From: Streptomyces sp. M41(2017)
GTDB taxonomy: Bacteria > Actinomycetota > Actinomycetes > Streptomycetales > Streptomycetaceae
NCBI RefSeq assembly: GCF_002078175.1
Contig: NZ_MWFK01000003.1
Location: 372,001 to 436,000, forward strand
Direction: 5' to 3'
Length of the DNA: 64,000 nucleotides
In this document: one piece after another, positions 52,467 to 61,425 of the stretch
How the letters are laid out: each line of letters opens with the position of its first letter
Position numbering within the stretch: the first letter of the stretch is position 1
Made by a program: the position numbers and the translations under genes
The notes under the pieces: generated by a model
Databases searched by the model: none
Seen by the model: only the letters and a program-made list of their open reading frames with translations
Told to the model about the DNA's origin: nothing

Positions 52467-54878
52467 TCACAGGAAGCGCCACAGATGGTCCGACGTCCCG
52501 TTGTCGTCGAACTGGACCACCTGGGCACTGTTGGCCGTGGACATGCGGTCCACCCCCAGGACCTTGCCGCTGTTCTTGTTGCGGATGCGGTACCAGCCGT
52601 CGGTGTCGGCGACGAGGGACCACAGGTGGTCCGCGGTGCCGTTGTCGTCGAACTGGACGACGATCGCGCTGTCGGCCGTGGACATCTGGTCGACGCCCAG
52701 GACCTTCCCGCTGTGACCGTTTCGGATCAGGTACCAGCCGGAACCCCTGTCGACGAGCTGCCAGGCGTGGTCACCCGTCCCGGTGTTGTCGAACTGGACG
52801 ACGCGTGCGCTGTTGTCGGTCGACATCCCGTCGACGCCGAGGACCTTGCCGCTGTTCTTGTTCGCGATGCGCCGGAACGGGGGTTCCGGTGTCCAGGCGT
52901 GGCCGTCGGGTGTCGCGGTCGGGAAGGACGTGATGCGCAGGCGCGCCGCGCCCATGGGAATGAGGGTGACCGTCTCCACCGGGGCGGCGCTGCGCGCGGG
53001 GCTCTGCTGGAGCGGGGCGATGACATGTTCGTCGTCCGCGATCCACTCCGGGATCTTCCGGGCCTGTGCCGTCAGGTGGAGGGGACTGGCGCCGGGGGTG
53101 AAGGGCTGGTCCGGGACGGAGGAGCTGGTCCGTGCGAGGGTCAGCGGGGTGTCCGGGAGGAGGCCGTAGTTCCAGGCGGTGGTGGCGTGGACCTCGTAGG
53201 CGGGGAACGTCGCGTCCCCTGCGTAGCGGTCGTAGCGTTCACCGATCTTCAACGAGTAGGTGAGCGGGCCTCGTTCGGCGCTGACCGCGTCGTGCTGTCC
53301 GGGCCAGTGACGCAGGCGGGCCTGCTGGGGAAGTTGTAGACGGACGGTGTCCCCGTCGTGCCAGGTACGTTCCACCCGCGCCCAGGACGGTCCGTCGGGC
53401 GCGGCCAGCGGGGTGCCGTTGACCTTGAGCTGGGGGCCGCGGCACCAGCCGGGGATGCGCAGCTGGAGCGGGAAGCTGACTGGTCGGGGCGTGGAGAGGG
53501 TGAGGGTGACCGTGTCGTCGAAGGGGTAGCCGGTCTCCTCCGTGATGGTGACGGACGTTCCGCCGGCGACCGTGGCCCTGAGGCTGTTCGGGGCGTAGAG
53601 GGCCGCGGCCAGGCCTCCGTCGGCGCTCGCGAGCCAGAGTTCCTCGGTGAAGTACGGCCAGCCCATGCCGTAGTTGTGGGGGCAGCACCTGTACTGGTCC
53701 ACTCCGGCCTGGAGGGACTGCATGGCGAAGTCGTTCTGGAACTGCCCTTGTGTCTTGGGGTGGTTGTCGAGGTCGATGCTGTTGCCGCTGGTGATGTAGT
53801 GGAGGGACTTGCCGTCCGGGTCGAGGGAGGCCGGCAGCATGTTGAAGGCCAGGTCCTCGCAGCGGTCCGCCCAGACCGGGTCTCCGGTGATCCGGGTCAG
53901 CAGTTCGTGGCTGGCCATGAACTCGACGATGCCGCAGGTCTCGAAGCCCTGCCGGGGGTCGGTGAACCCGGGTCGGTAGTTCTCGTCCCCGGCCATGCCC
54001 CCGCCGGGGAACTGCCCGTAGGCGTTCATCACGGTGTCGTAGGCCCGGTAGGTGGCGCTCGTGAGGTCGGCGGAGCCGGTGAGCTGGGCGTACTGGGCGG
54101 GCTCGCGGAAGCCCTGGGCGATGTTCACGTTGTGCCTGCTGGGCGTCGCGCCGGTCCAGTCGGCGCCCTGGGTGTGCATCTTGGCGGCGAGGTCGAGGAG
54201 GAACGCGTCGCCGGTCCGGCGGTAGAGCCACACGGTGATGTCGAGGCCGTCGCCCCAACGGTAGGAGACCCAACTGGTGTTGAAGGCGCCGGGTCCCTGG
54301 GCGTTCATGAAGCGGAGGAACCGGGTGAGGAAGGGGACGATCCGCTGGTCGCCGCTGTACTCCTCGTGGGTGCGCAGCGCCTGCAGCAGGGGCAGGAAGG
54401 GCCAGAAGTCGGGGCCGCCGTTGAGCGAGGTGCGCAGAGCGCGCGGTCCGAAGAAGCCGTCGCTCTGCTGGGTGGCCAGGATGGCGTCCACCCACTCCCG
54501 CGACCTGGTCAGCGCGTGCGCGTCGCCCGTGGCGATCGCCAGCGGGATGTATCCGCGGAGCCAGTAGGGAAGTTCCTCCCAGGAGTCGTGCTCCGGGTGC
54601 ACCCAGCCGGTGGCCGAGAAGTCGAGGAAGTGGGAGAAGCTCTCGTATCTGCCGCACAAGCCGTCGAGCTGCAAACGGAGTTGACCCGCGAGCCAGCCAC
54701 GGGCGGTCACACTGCCGGGCTGCAGCTTCCGGAACGCGTCCGGCTTCCGCGTCTCGGCGCGGGGCCGGGGGGACATGGCGGGGGCCGCGGCCGCCGTTCC
54801 CGCGAACGGGACACCGAGTGCTGAGGCTCCTAGGGTGAGGGAGCCCATCGCGAGGAGGTGGCGTCTGCTCAGTGACAT
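52467..54878 (-). CDS. Tat-exported GH127-type beta-L-arabinofuranosidase with ricin-type lectin repeats
   Basis: 803 residues. The N-terminus has a twin-arginine signal (LSRRHLLAMG, cleavage after TAAAA). The catalytic part to about residue 620 is GH127/DUF1680: LDGLCGRYESF, E313 and C315 in FETCGIVEF, and C398-C399 in YRCCPHN. These correspond to the Glu, Cys and Cys pair that bind zinc and supply the nucleophile in Bifidobacterium HypBA1. The C-terminal about 150 residues are three ricin/CBM13-like repeats (NKNSGKVLGVD, VVQFDDNGT, DHLW). Activity is expected on arabinofuranosyl glycans such as plant hydroxyproline-rich glycoproteins. The ATG at 54878 has GAAAGG 12 nt upstream. Operators lie 40-150 bp upstream. 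Confidence 0.87.
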   Translation of the reverse strand: MSLSRRHLLAMGSLTLGASALGVPFAGTAAAAPAMSPRPRAETRKPDAFRKLQPGSVTARGWLAGQLRLQLDGLCGRYESFSHFLDFSATGWVHPEHDSWEELPYWLRGYIPLAIATGDAHALTRSREWVDAILATQQSDGFFGPRALRTSLNGGPDFWPFLPLLQALRTHEEYSGDQRIVPFLTRFLRFMNAQGPGAFNTSWVSYRWGDGLDITVWLYRRTGDAFLLDLAAKMHTQGADWTGATPSRHNVNIAQGFREPAQYAQLTGSADLTSATYRAYDTVMNAYGQFPGGGMAGDENYRPGFTDPRQGFETCGIVEFMASHELLTRITGDPVWADRCEDLAFNMLPASLDPDGKSLHYITSGNSIDLDNHPKTQGQFQNDFAMQSLQAGVDQYRCCPHNYGMGWPYFTEELWLASADGGLAAALYAPNSLRATVAGGTSVTITEETGYPFDDTVTLTLSTPRPVSFPLQLRIPGWCRGPQLKVNGTPLAAPDGPSWARVERTWHDGDTVRLQLPQQARLRHWPGQHDAVSAERGPLTYSLKIGERYDRYAGDATFPAYEVHATTAWNYGLLPDTPLTLARTSSSVPDQPFTPGASPLHLTAQARKIPEWIADDEHVIAPLQQSPARSAAPVETVTLIPMGAARLRITSFPTATPDGHAWTPEPPFRRIANKNSGKVLGVDGMSTDNSARVVQFDNTGTGDHAWQLVDRGSGWYLIRNGHSGKVLGVDQMSTADSAIVVQFDDNGTADHLWSLVADTDGWYRIRNKNSGKVLGVDRMSTANSAQVVQFDDNGTSDHLWRFL
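52470..52880. repeat. Three 141-bp coding repeats (ricin-type lectin units)
   Basis: The phrase TCGAACTGG recurs at 52507, 52648 and 52789, exactly 141 bp apart (47 codons). Units 1 and 2 are nearly identical in DNA, and unit 3 is more diverged. They encode successive lectin units of the GH127 protein. Confidence 0.9.
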
Positions 54879-54918
54879 GCGGGTGATCTGCCTTTCGCGA
54901 GGGGTCGACTGGCAGTGC

Positions 54919-54952
54919 GACAACGTTGTCCCCGGCGTGGGACAACGTCGGA
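54919..54952. promoter_or_regulatory. GACAACGTTGTC operator plus degenerate second site upstream of GH127
   Basis: Perfect palindrome GACAACGTTGTC at 54919-54930, and GACAACGTCGGA at 54941-54952 (22 bp apart, same helix face). A third partial copy, TACAACGTTGGA, is at 55019-55030. The perfect site is 40 bp before the GH127 ATG. Confidence 0.75.
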
Positions 54953-55148
54953 TCATCCAGGAGCGGTTGCGCGACGACCACGTGACGGGATCGCGGTGTG
55001 GGACCTGTCGGAACCTTGTACAACGTTGGAAATCTGGTCGCCGACATGCATGACAGCACGGCCGGGACAACCTGTCCAGGGTTCACGCACGCCCCGGGGC
55101 GTACCGCTCAAGTCCCCTGTTCCTTCGTGCCGTTGCCCGTGGGACGGC

Positions 55149-56156
55149 TCACCTCATGACGGCGTCGGGGTGGTCGGAGACGTAGTCCCGCACCACGGCG
55201 AGGAAGCTCGGGTCCGGCCTCAGGCCCAGCGCGGCGGCGCGCCGGCTGTCGAGAACGGACGGCCACGAACCCACGATGGCCTCGATTGCCGGGTCGGGCG
55301 CTACGGTCACCAGGTCGACGGCGGATGCGCCGCCCACCTTCCTCAAGGTGTCGAGCATGTCGGCGACGGAGACGGTGAGCGCGGGAAGGTTGACCGGCAA
55401 TCGGCCCGTCACCTTGCCTGCCTCGGTGCCGCGTTCGGCCTCCGCGACACGGAGGATGCCCTCGATGGTGCGCCGTGGCGACGCCAGAGCGACGCGCGTC
55501 CCGGGATCCACGGGGCAGATGGCGGGCAGCTTCGCGAGAGGTTCGCGGATGATGCTGGACAGGAACCCGGATGCTGCCGCGTTCGGGTGTCCCGGCCGTA
55601 CCACCACGGTCATCAGCCGGGCGACGCGACCGTCGACGAAACCGCGGCGGGTGAAGTCGCCGAGCAGCTGTTCACAGACGAGCTTCTGCGTGCCGTAACT
55701 CGACTGCGGCAGCGGCACCGTCGACTCGCTCACCGCGGGTGGCAGGGGCAGCGCGGCGTCCGGGCCGTAGACGGCGAGGCTGCCGGCGAACAGCACCCGT
55801 GGAACGGGACCGCCGGTGGCCGACTGCGCGCGGGCCGCCTCCAACAGCGCGCGAGTGGTGTCCACGTTCGCGCTCATGCCGAGGTCGAAGTCGGCCTCGC
55901 ACTCGGCCGAGACGGCGGCGGCCAAATGGAAGACCACGTCGACCGGCGCCGTGAACACCTCCCCCAGGGTCTCGGCCAACTCCCCCTGCACGACGTCCAC
56001 GAGGGGGTCGTGCGCCGTCGCGAAACCGGAATCCACGACGCGGTCGACCAGCACCAGCCGGGTGATCGGCGCACCGCCGAAGGCCCGCGTCCGCAGCAGG
56101 CTCCCGACGAGCAGCCGGCCGAGGAATCCGTACGCCCCCGTGACAACGATCCTCAT
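55149..56156 (-). CDS. NAD-dependent epimerase/dehydratase (D-erythronate dehydrogenase-like)
   Basis: 335 residues. It has MRIVVTGAYGFLGRLLVGSL (NAD loop), VVFHLAAAVSAECEADFDLG, VLFAGSLAVYG and the catalytic SSYGTQKLVCEQLL (Tyr-x3-Lys). The layout, including the short ADFDLG and RRTIEGILRVAEA segments, resembles DenD-type short-chain dehydrogenases acting on sugar acids; substrate not proven. The ATG at 56156 has GAGAGGG 6 nt upstream. Confidence 0.82.
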   Translation of the reverse strand: MRIVVTGAYGFLGRLLVGSLLRTRAFGGAPITRLVLVDRVVDSGFATAHDPLVDVVQGELAETLGEVFTAPVDVVFHLAAAVSAECEADFDLGMSANVDTTRALLEAARAQSATGGPVPRVLFAGSLAVYGPDAALPLPPAVSESTVPLPQSSYGTQKLVCEQLLGDFTRRGFVDGRVARLMTVVVRPGHPNAAASGFLSSIIREPLAKLPAICPVDPGTRVALASPRRTIEGILRVAEAERGTEAGKVTGRLPVNLPALTVSVADMLDTLRKVGGASAVDLVTVAPDPAIEAIVGSWPSVLDSRRAAALGLRPDPSFLAVVRDYVSDHPDAVMR

Positions 56157-56384
56157 ACGACGCCCTCTCATCCCTCGCGCCCGACCGCCCGGAACGGCGG
56201 ACGCGCCGACGTCACGTCCGCGCCCTCCGCTATCGGGCAGCATCCTCGTGCCGGGGCGAATCCACCACACCGCCCCGACGCCGCACCCCGGAAAGACGCC
56301 GGTCACCGGTTCGGTCATGACGTAGGTCGTTTGCCCGCTGGATCATGCCCGCCTCTGGAACCCTGGCAGGTCTAGGCTCGGCGC

Positions 56385-56738
56385 ATGACCTTGGAATGGG
56401 AGCAGCTCGTTGTCGACTCGGTGGATCCTGCGGCGTTGGGGCAGTGGTGGGCTGACGCTCTCGGTTGGGTTGTGGTCGACTCGTCCCCTGAAGAGTTCGA
56501 GATCCGCCCGACGCCAGATCGCCTGCCGGGACTGCTCTTCGGCCGCGACCCCGGGAACAAGACGGTGAAGAACAGGCTGCACCTCGACTTCAGGCCGGAC
56601 GACCAGGCCGCCGAGGTGGCCCGCCTCCTGGCGCACGGCGCACGTCACGTCGACATCGGCCAGGGCGAACAGCCGTGGGTCGTGCTGGCGGACCCGGAAG
56701 GAAACGAGTTCTGCGTCCTCGGCCCACGACGGCAGTAG
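56385..56738 (+). CDS. VOC family protein (glyoxalase-like)
   Basis: 117 residues. LVVDSVDPAALGQWWADALGW opens the fold, NKTVKNRLHLDFRPDDQAAE is the family mid-section, and VVLADPEGNEFCVL the closing metal-ligand strand. It is similar to the gene at 57802; the two flank a maleylpyruvate isomerase-like gene. Its ATG follows TAGGCT by 6 nt (leaderless). Confidence 0.85.
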   Translation: MTLEWEQLVVDSVDPAALGQWWADALGWVVVDSSPEEFEIRPTPDRLPGLLFGRDPGNKTVKNRLHLDFRPDDQAAEVARLLAHGARHVDIGQGEQPWVVLADPEGNEFCVLGPRRQ

Positions 56739-56893
56739 GTGGGGGCGTGCTGTCCGTGTGCGTGGCGGGAACCCGTCCTCCTCGGCAGCACGCGACGAAC
56801 GCCGGACCACGATTCGCCGCCGTCGGGATCGACGGCGGCTGCAGCGCGGAAAATCGTTGTCCGCCTGCCGGAGCGCGGTGATAGACAGTCCGC

Positions 56894-57676
56894 GTGGCCA
56901 CGACTCCTGAGTTCCCTGTCCTGCTGCGGATGATCGACGAACGGGCGTCCGCGTTCCGGGCCGTTGTCGCTTCCGCGCCCAGCCTCGCTGTACCGGTGCC
57001 GACGTGTCCCGAGTGGACGCTGCGGGATCTGGTGCGGCACCTGGGTGAGGTGCACCGGCGTTGGGCCGCCACGGTCGCCGCGGGCCCTGCCGACACCCGG
57101 CCGACGCCGGCCGCTCCGGAGGCGGCCCCGATCGTGCCGCAGGACCGCGAGGCGTTGCTGGCCTGGTCGGCGGAGTCCACGGAGCAACTCCTCGGTGCTC
57201 TGCGGGATTCCGGCCCGGACCGGGGCTGTTGGACTTGGTGGGGTGGGTCGCAGTCGCCGCAGACCTGCGGTGCGGTCGCCCGGCACCAGGTCCAGGAGGC
57301 CGCCGTGCACACCTACGACGCGCAGATCACCGTGGGCAGCCCGGAGCCCCTGCCCCCGCAGGCGGCACTCGACGGTGTCGACGAGTTCCTGTCCACCTGC
57401 TGCTCGGGGCCCGACGCGTGGCCGCACGAGCCGTGCGTCGTCGACTACGAGGCCACCGAGGGCCGGTCCTGGCGCCTCACCCTCACCGCCGACGGCACGT
57501 CGGCCTCACCTCTCCCCACACCCGGCGAGGCCCCGACCGCGGCCGACGCGACCATGAAGGGCACCGCCGGCGACCTGGTCCTGGCCCTGTACGCCCGCAT
57601 CCCGGTGACCTCCCTGAAGATCGAGGGCGACGGCCGCATCTTCGACAGGCTTCTGGCGTGGGACCCGGATGCGTAG
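56894..57676 (+). CDS. Maleylpyruvate isomerase family mycothiol-dependent enzyme
   Basis: 260 residues of the MDMPI_N/C type: VPTCPEWTLRDLVRHLGEVHRRWA near the N-terminus and VARHQVQEAAVHTYDAQIT as the second ligand helix. A C-terminal MDMPI_C domain ends with GTAGDLVLALYARIPVTSLK. It probably uses mycothiol. The GTG start lacks a ribosome binding site; TAGACA lies 6 nt upstream. Confidence 0.85.
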   Translation: MATTPEFPVLLRMIDERASAFRAVVASAPSLAVPVPTCPEWTLRDLVRHLGEVHRRWAATVAAGPADTRPTPAAPEAAPIVPQDREALLAWSAESTEQLLGALRDSGPDRGCWTWWGGSQSPQTCGAVARHQVQEAAVHTYDAQITVGSPEPLPPQAALDGVDEFLSTCCSGPDAWPHEPCVVDYEATEGRSWRLTLTADGTSASPLPTPGEAPTAADATMKGTAGDLVLALYARIPVTSLKIEGDGRIFDRLLAWDPDA

Positions 57677-57801
57677 GTCTCGACAGGGAGCCTCAGCGGC
57701 GTCCTCCCGCGCGCAGACCCGACCGCGAAGCAACCCGTGTCCATGACGCCCGAGACGCAACTCGATGGCGGATGGTGTCGAGGTCGGGAAAGCTCGGGGT
57801 C

Positions 57802-58185
57802 ATGGTCTCAGTGATTCAGAACGTCGCCATCGACTGTGCCGATGCCTACGCGCTCGCTCGGTTCTGGAGCCGGGTGACCGGGCGGCCGGTGGAACCGGAG
57901 GACAGGCCCGGTGTGCGTGAGGCTCAGGTGATGTTGGAGCAGGGCCCGGTGCTGTATTTCAACCAGGTCCCCGAGCCGAAGACGGTCAAGAACCGGGTCC
58001 ATCTGTGTCTGCGCCCCGAGGGTTCGCGCGATGGGGAGGTGGAGAGGCTGCTGGGGCTCGGTGCCACCTTCGTCGGCGATCACCGGAATCCCGATGGCTC
58101 GGGATGGGCGATCCTCGCCGATCCCGAGGGCAACGAGTTCTGCGTCCTGCGCAGCCAGTCCGAGCGGGCCGGCGTCAGCTCCTGA
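57802..58185 (+). CDS. VOC family protein (glyoxalase-like)
   Basis: 127 residues. It has IQNVAIDCADAYALARFWSR, VLYFNQVPEPKTVKNRVHLC and WAILADPEGNEFCVLRSQ, a single VOC unit closely resembling the protein at 56385. Substrate unknown. An in-frame ATG at 57772 also exists upstream, but the start at 57802 fits the family. Confidence 0.83.
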   Translation: MVSVIQNVAIDCADAYALARFWSRVTGRPVEPEDRPGVREAQVMLEQGPVLYFNQVPEPKTVKNRVHLCLRPEGSRDGEVERLLGLGATFVGDHRNPDGSGWAILADPEGNEFCVLRSQSERAGVSS

Positions 58186-58252
58186 CAGGACCGCTGGACG
58201 CGGCCGGCCCTCCTGCCGCGGAGGGGAGAGCCCTGCCAGGGGCCGACGTGGC

Positions 58253-59953
58253 TCACCCGCCCGCCACCCGCTCCGCGTCGTCCGCCGAAGTGCCCCTGCG
58301 CAGCCAGCGGTAGCCGTAGGGCGGGAGTTCCACGGGGAGTACGCCGTCGTCGGGGATCGTGAGGGCTGCGTGGTGGTCGTCCAGGAGGTCGGTGAACCTC
58401 GTGCCGGGGGTGGAGTCGGGCAGGCGGAGGCGGGCGGTGACGGTGTGACCCGCGAAGTTGTGGAGCGCCAGGACGCTGCCGTCGGTCGTGTTGCTGAGGT
58501 GGGCCAGGACCGCTCGCTCACCCGTGTCGAGGACGCGGTACTCGCCCCAGGCCAGTTCGGGAGCCTCCCTGTAGCGCTCCACGAACAGCCGGATGCGGCT
58601 CAGCAGCGAGCCGGGGTCACGGCTCTGGTCGTAGACGTTGACCTTCCTCGGGGTGAAGGCGCCGTCCGCGAGCGGGTTGGGGAACTTCTCGGGGTCGGCG
58701 GTCGAGAACCCCGCGCCCGTCTCGGGGGTCCACTGCATGGGGGTGCGGACGGCCTGACGTCCCTCGGCGGAGAGGTTCTCCCCCATGCCGATCTCCTCGC
58801 CGTAGAAGAGGACCGGGGTGCCCGGGAGGGTGAACAGCAGGCTGTAGGCGAGTTCGATGCGGCGCCGGTCGCCGTCGACCATCGGCGGCAGCCTGCGTCG
58901 CAGGCCCCGGTCGTAGAGCTGCATGTCCTTGTCCGGGCCGAAGGTCTCGAAGACCTCGGCGCGTTCGGCTTCGGTCAGCTTGTCCAGGGTGAGTTCGTCG
59001 TGGTTGCGGACGAACGTGGCCCAGTGGGCGTCGCGCGGGGCGGCGGGGCGTTCCCGCAGTGAACCGGCCAGCGGCCCCGCGTCCTCGCGCGCCAGGGACA
59101 GATACATCTGCTGCATGCCGACGAAGTCGAAACACATGGTGAGTTCGTCACCGCGGTCCGAGTCCGGGTCGCCGAAGAAGCGGGCGAGGTCGCCGTACGG
59201 GAGGTTCACCTCGCCCAGCAGGACCGACTCGCCGTTGCGGCGGCCGAGGAAGGCGCGCAGATCGGCGAGGTAGGCGTGCGGGGCCGGCAGCGCGCCGGCG
59301 TCGTCCTGCCCGTCCGTCTCCAGCAGGAAGGGCACGGCGTCGACCCGGAACCCCGACAGGCCGAGCTGTGTCCAGAAGCCCATGACGCGGGCTATCTCGT
59401 CCCGCACGGCGGGGTTGGCAACGTTCAGGTCGGGCTGCTGCTTGTAGAAGCGGTGGAGGTAGTACTGGCCGCTGCCCTCGTCGTACTCCCAGAGGCTGTC
59501 CTCGGCGTCGGGGAAGACCACGCCCTGGGGTCCGTCCTCCGGAGGCTCGTCCTGCCAGACGTACCAGTCGCGGTGGTCCGAGTCCCGGCTGGACCGCGCG
59601 TCCTTGAACCACGGGTGGTCCTCGGAGGTGTGGTTGACGACGAGGTCGGCGATCACGCGGATGCCGCGGTCCTTGGCGGTACGGACGAACTCGGTGAAGT
59701 CACCGAGCGTGCCGAGGCGGGGGTCGACGCCGTAGAAGTCCGTGATGTCGTACCCGTCGTCGCGTTCGCGCGTCGGATAGAAGGGCATCAGCCACAGGCA
59801 GGTCACACCGAGCCGTACGAGATGGTCGATGCGCTGGGTGAGGCCGGCGAAGTCGCCGATCCCGTCGCCGTTGCCGTCCTGGTAGGTCTCGACGTCCAGG
59901 CAGTACACCACCGCGTTCTTCCACCACAGGTCGGACGTGCGGGTCAGACGCAT
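58253..59953 (-). CDS. GH13 alpha-amylase family protein (trehalose synthase-like)
   Basis: 566 residues. The opening LWWKNAVVYCLDVETYQDGN, the VIADLVVNHTS region and GFRVDAVPF (nucleophile D205), LLGEVNLP (acid/base E248) and FVRNHDELT (D319) show a complete GH13 active site. The order and length resemble the trehalose synthase/alpha-glucosyltransferase subfamily, but the opening CLDVETYQDG differs from canonical TreS. The ATG has AAGGAG 5 nt upstream, inside the end of the LLM gene, with a 10-nt overlap. So the two are translated together. Confidence 0.88.
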   Translation of the reverse strand: MRLTRTSDLWWKNAVVYCLDVETYQDGNGDGIGDFAGLTQRIDHLVRLGVTCLWLMPFYPTRERDDGYDITDFYGVDPRLGTLGDFTEFVRTAKDRGIRVIADLVVNHTSEDHPWFKDARSSRDSDHRDWYVWQDEPPEDGPQGVVFPDAEDSLWEYDEGSGQYYLHRFYKQQPDLNVANPAVRDEIARVMGFWTQLGLSGFRVDAVPFLLETDGQDDAGALPAPHAYLADLRAFLGRRNGESVLLGEVNLPYGDLARFFGDPDSDRGDELTMCFDFVGMQQMYLSLAREDAGPLAGSLRERPAAPRDAHWATFVRNHDELTLDKLTEAERAEVFETFGPDKDMQLYDRGLRRRLPPMVDGDRRRIELAYSLLFTLPGTPVLFYGEEIGMGENLSAEGRQAVRTPMQWTPETGAGFSTADPEKFPNPLADGAFTPRKVNVYDQSRDPGSLLSRIRLFVERYREAPELAWGEYRVLDTGERAVLAHLSNTTDGSVLALHNFAGHTVTARLRLPDSTPGTRFTDLLDDHHAALTIPDDGVLPVELPPYGYRWLRRGTSADDAERVAGG

Positions 59954-60948
59954 CGGTACTCCTTCGCCGTGGCGGGGACCGGACGGGTGACGTCGAGCTG
60001 AGGCAGCACCTCTGCCCCGAACGCGTCGATGAACGGGCCCTGTTCGCGGCCCACATGGTGCAGCATCACGCTGTCGAAGCCGAGGTCGGCGTACTCCTGG
60101 AGCCAGGCGGCGTGCTGCCCGAGGTCGGAGGAGACGTTGACCGTGCGCGCGACCTGTTCGGGCGTGACGTGCTCGCTGACGATGTCGAAGAGTTCGGCGG
60201 AGTCGAGGTCCCAACTGGCCGGGGGCGAGTGGACGTTGGTACGCCACTGGTCGTGCGCCAGTGCCAGCGCCTCGTCCTCGTCGGGTGCCCAGCTCAGGTG
60301 TACCTGAAGGTGCAGGGGACCACGGCCACCGGCGTCCCGGTAGGCGTCGGCGATCTCGCGCAGCCGTTCGCGCGGTGCGTTGACCGTGATGAGGCCGTCC
60401 GCCCAGTCGGCGCACCAGGCTGCCGTGGCCGTGCTGCACGCGGCCCCGATGAGCGGCGGTACCGCGGGCGGCAGGGTCCACAGCCGTGCCCGGTCCACGG
60501 TCACCAGGCCGTTGTGGCTGACCTCCTCACCTTCGAGGAGTGCGCGGATGATGTCGACACACTCCCGCAGGCGTGCGTTGCGCAGGTCCTTGCGGGGCCA
60601 ACGGGCACCGGTGATGTGTTCGTTGGATGCCTCTCCGCTCCCGAGGGCCGCCCAGAACCTGCCCGGGAACATGGACGCGAGACTCGCGACGGCCTGGGCG
60701 ACGATCGCGGGGTGGTAGCGCTGGCCGGGTGCGTTGACGACGCCGAACGGTGTCTGGTCGGTGGCCTGGAGCGCGGCGCCGAGCCACGACCAGGCGAATC
60801 CGGACTCGCCCTGGCGCACGCTCCACGGGGAGAAGTGGTCCGAGCACATGGCGGCGGTGAACCCGGCCTGCTCCGCCCGCACCACGGCGTCGAGGAGATC
60901 CGCGGGCGGGATCTGTTCGTGCGAGGCGTGCAATCCGTAGACAGTCAT
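59944..60948 (-). CDS. LLM class flavin-dependent oxidoreductase (TIGR03885-like)
   Basis: 334 residues of the bacterial luciferase fold: GLHASHEQIPPADLLDAVVR, FTAAMCSDHFSPWSVRQGES, GSGEASNEHITGARWPRKDL, and WADGLITVNAPRERLREIAD. It lacks an N-terminal signal peptide. Cofactor (FMN or F420) and substrate are not settled; the sequence resembles the group called TIGR03885. It overlaps the GH13 gene by 10 nt, so the redox enzyme and the glucan enzyme probably serve one pathway. Confidence 0.83.
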   Translation of the reverse strand: MTVYGLHASHEQIPPADLLDAVVRAEQAGFTAAMCSDHFSPWSVRQGESGFAWSWLGAALQATDQTPFGVVNAPGQRYHPAIVAQAVASLASMFPGRFWAALGSGEASNEHITGARWPRKDLRNARLRECVDIIRALLEGEEVSHNGLVTVDRARLWTLPPAVPPLIGAACSTATAAWCADWADGLITVNAPRERLREIADAYRDAGGRGPLHLQVHLSWAPDEDEALALAHDQWRTNVHSPPASWDLDSAELFDIVSEHVTPEQVARTVNVSSDLGQHAAWLQEYADLGFDSVMLHHVGREQGPFIDAFGAEVLPQLDVTRPVPATAKEYRCV

Positions 60949-61425
60949 GGCGCGGCGAGTACCCACGCGCGGGCACCTCAGTGGCGCCCGGGCCGGGGGA
61001 AGTTCACGGAATCGCAGCGGTGACGGCCCCGGCACGGCGCGCGTGCCGCGTTCGCCGTGGTGGGCGGCCTGCGGGTCGGCGGCGCGAGCTGTCCGGCCGC
61101 GCGAGGAAGAGGTCCGCGCGATCGCGGTCGTACCGACACAGCCCCGCCTCCGGCGTCCCGCCGACCTCCACGCAGCGCTGCCACCCCTTCCGCCCTGCGG
61201 TCCCCTTCCGTCCTCCCCTCCCCCTCCCCCTCCCTCCTGACCGCCTCCTCCGTCGTGCCCGTGATGGACGGTCACCACGTTCGCGGTGGTGGACGTGTCC
61301 GGCGCGACGTCACCGCGCCGGACACCACCCGCGCGAGGGACGGCCCTTCCCCCGGTGGAGCGGATCTTCCGTACAGCCGGGTGATCACCCGCACCCCGGA
61401 GGGGGAGACGGCTGTTGATCATGGC
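60949..61425. other. Intergenic region with a hairpin and pyrimidine-rich tract
   Basis: 477 bp between the LLM gene and the STAS gene, divergent. It contains a CT-rich tract (about 61199-61236) and a 12-bp perfect inverted repeat GTGTCCGGCGCG (61295-61306 with 61314-61325, 7-nt loop). No gene is supported. Confidence 0.5.

Noticed and set aside
54915..55070. Upstream extension of the GH127 gene to 55070
   Set aside because: The extension would run through the three operator copies and put 64 residues before a clean twin-arginine signal peptide starting at 54878.
56882..56894. TAGACA six bases before the GTG at 56894 as a further leaderless promoter
   Set aside because: The last base does not fit the -10 consensus, so it was left out of the leaderless set.
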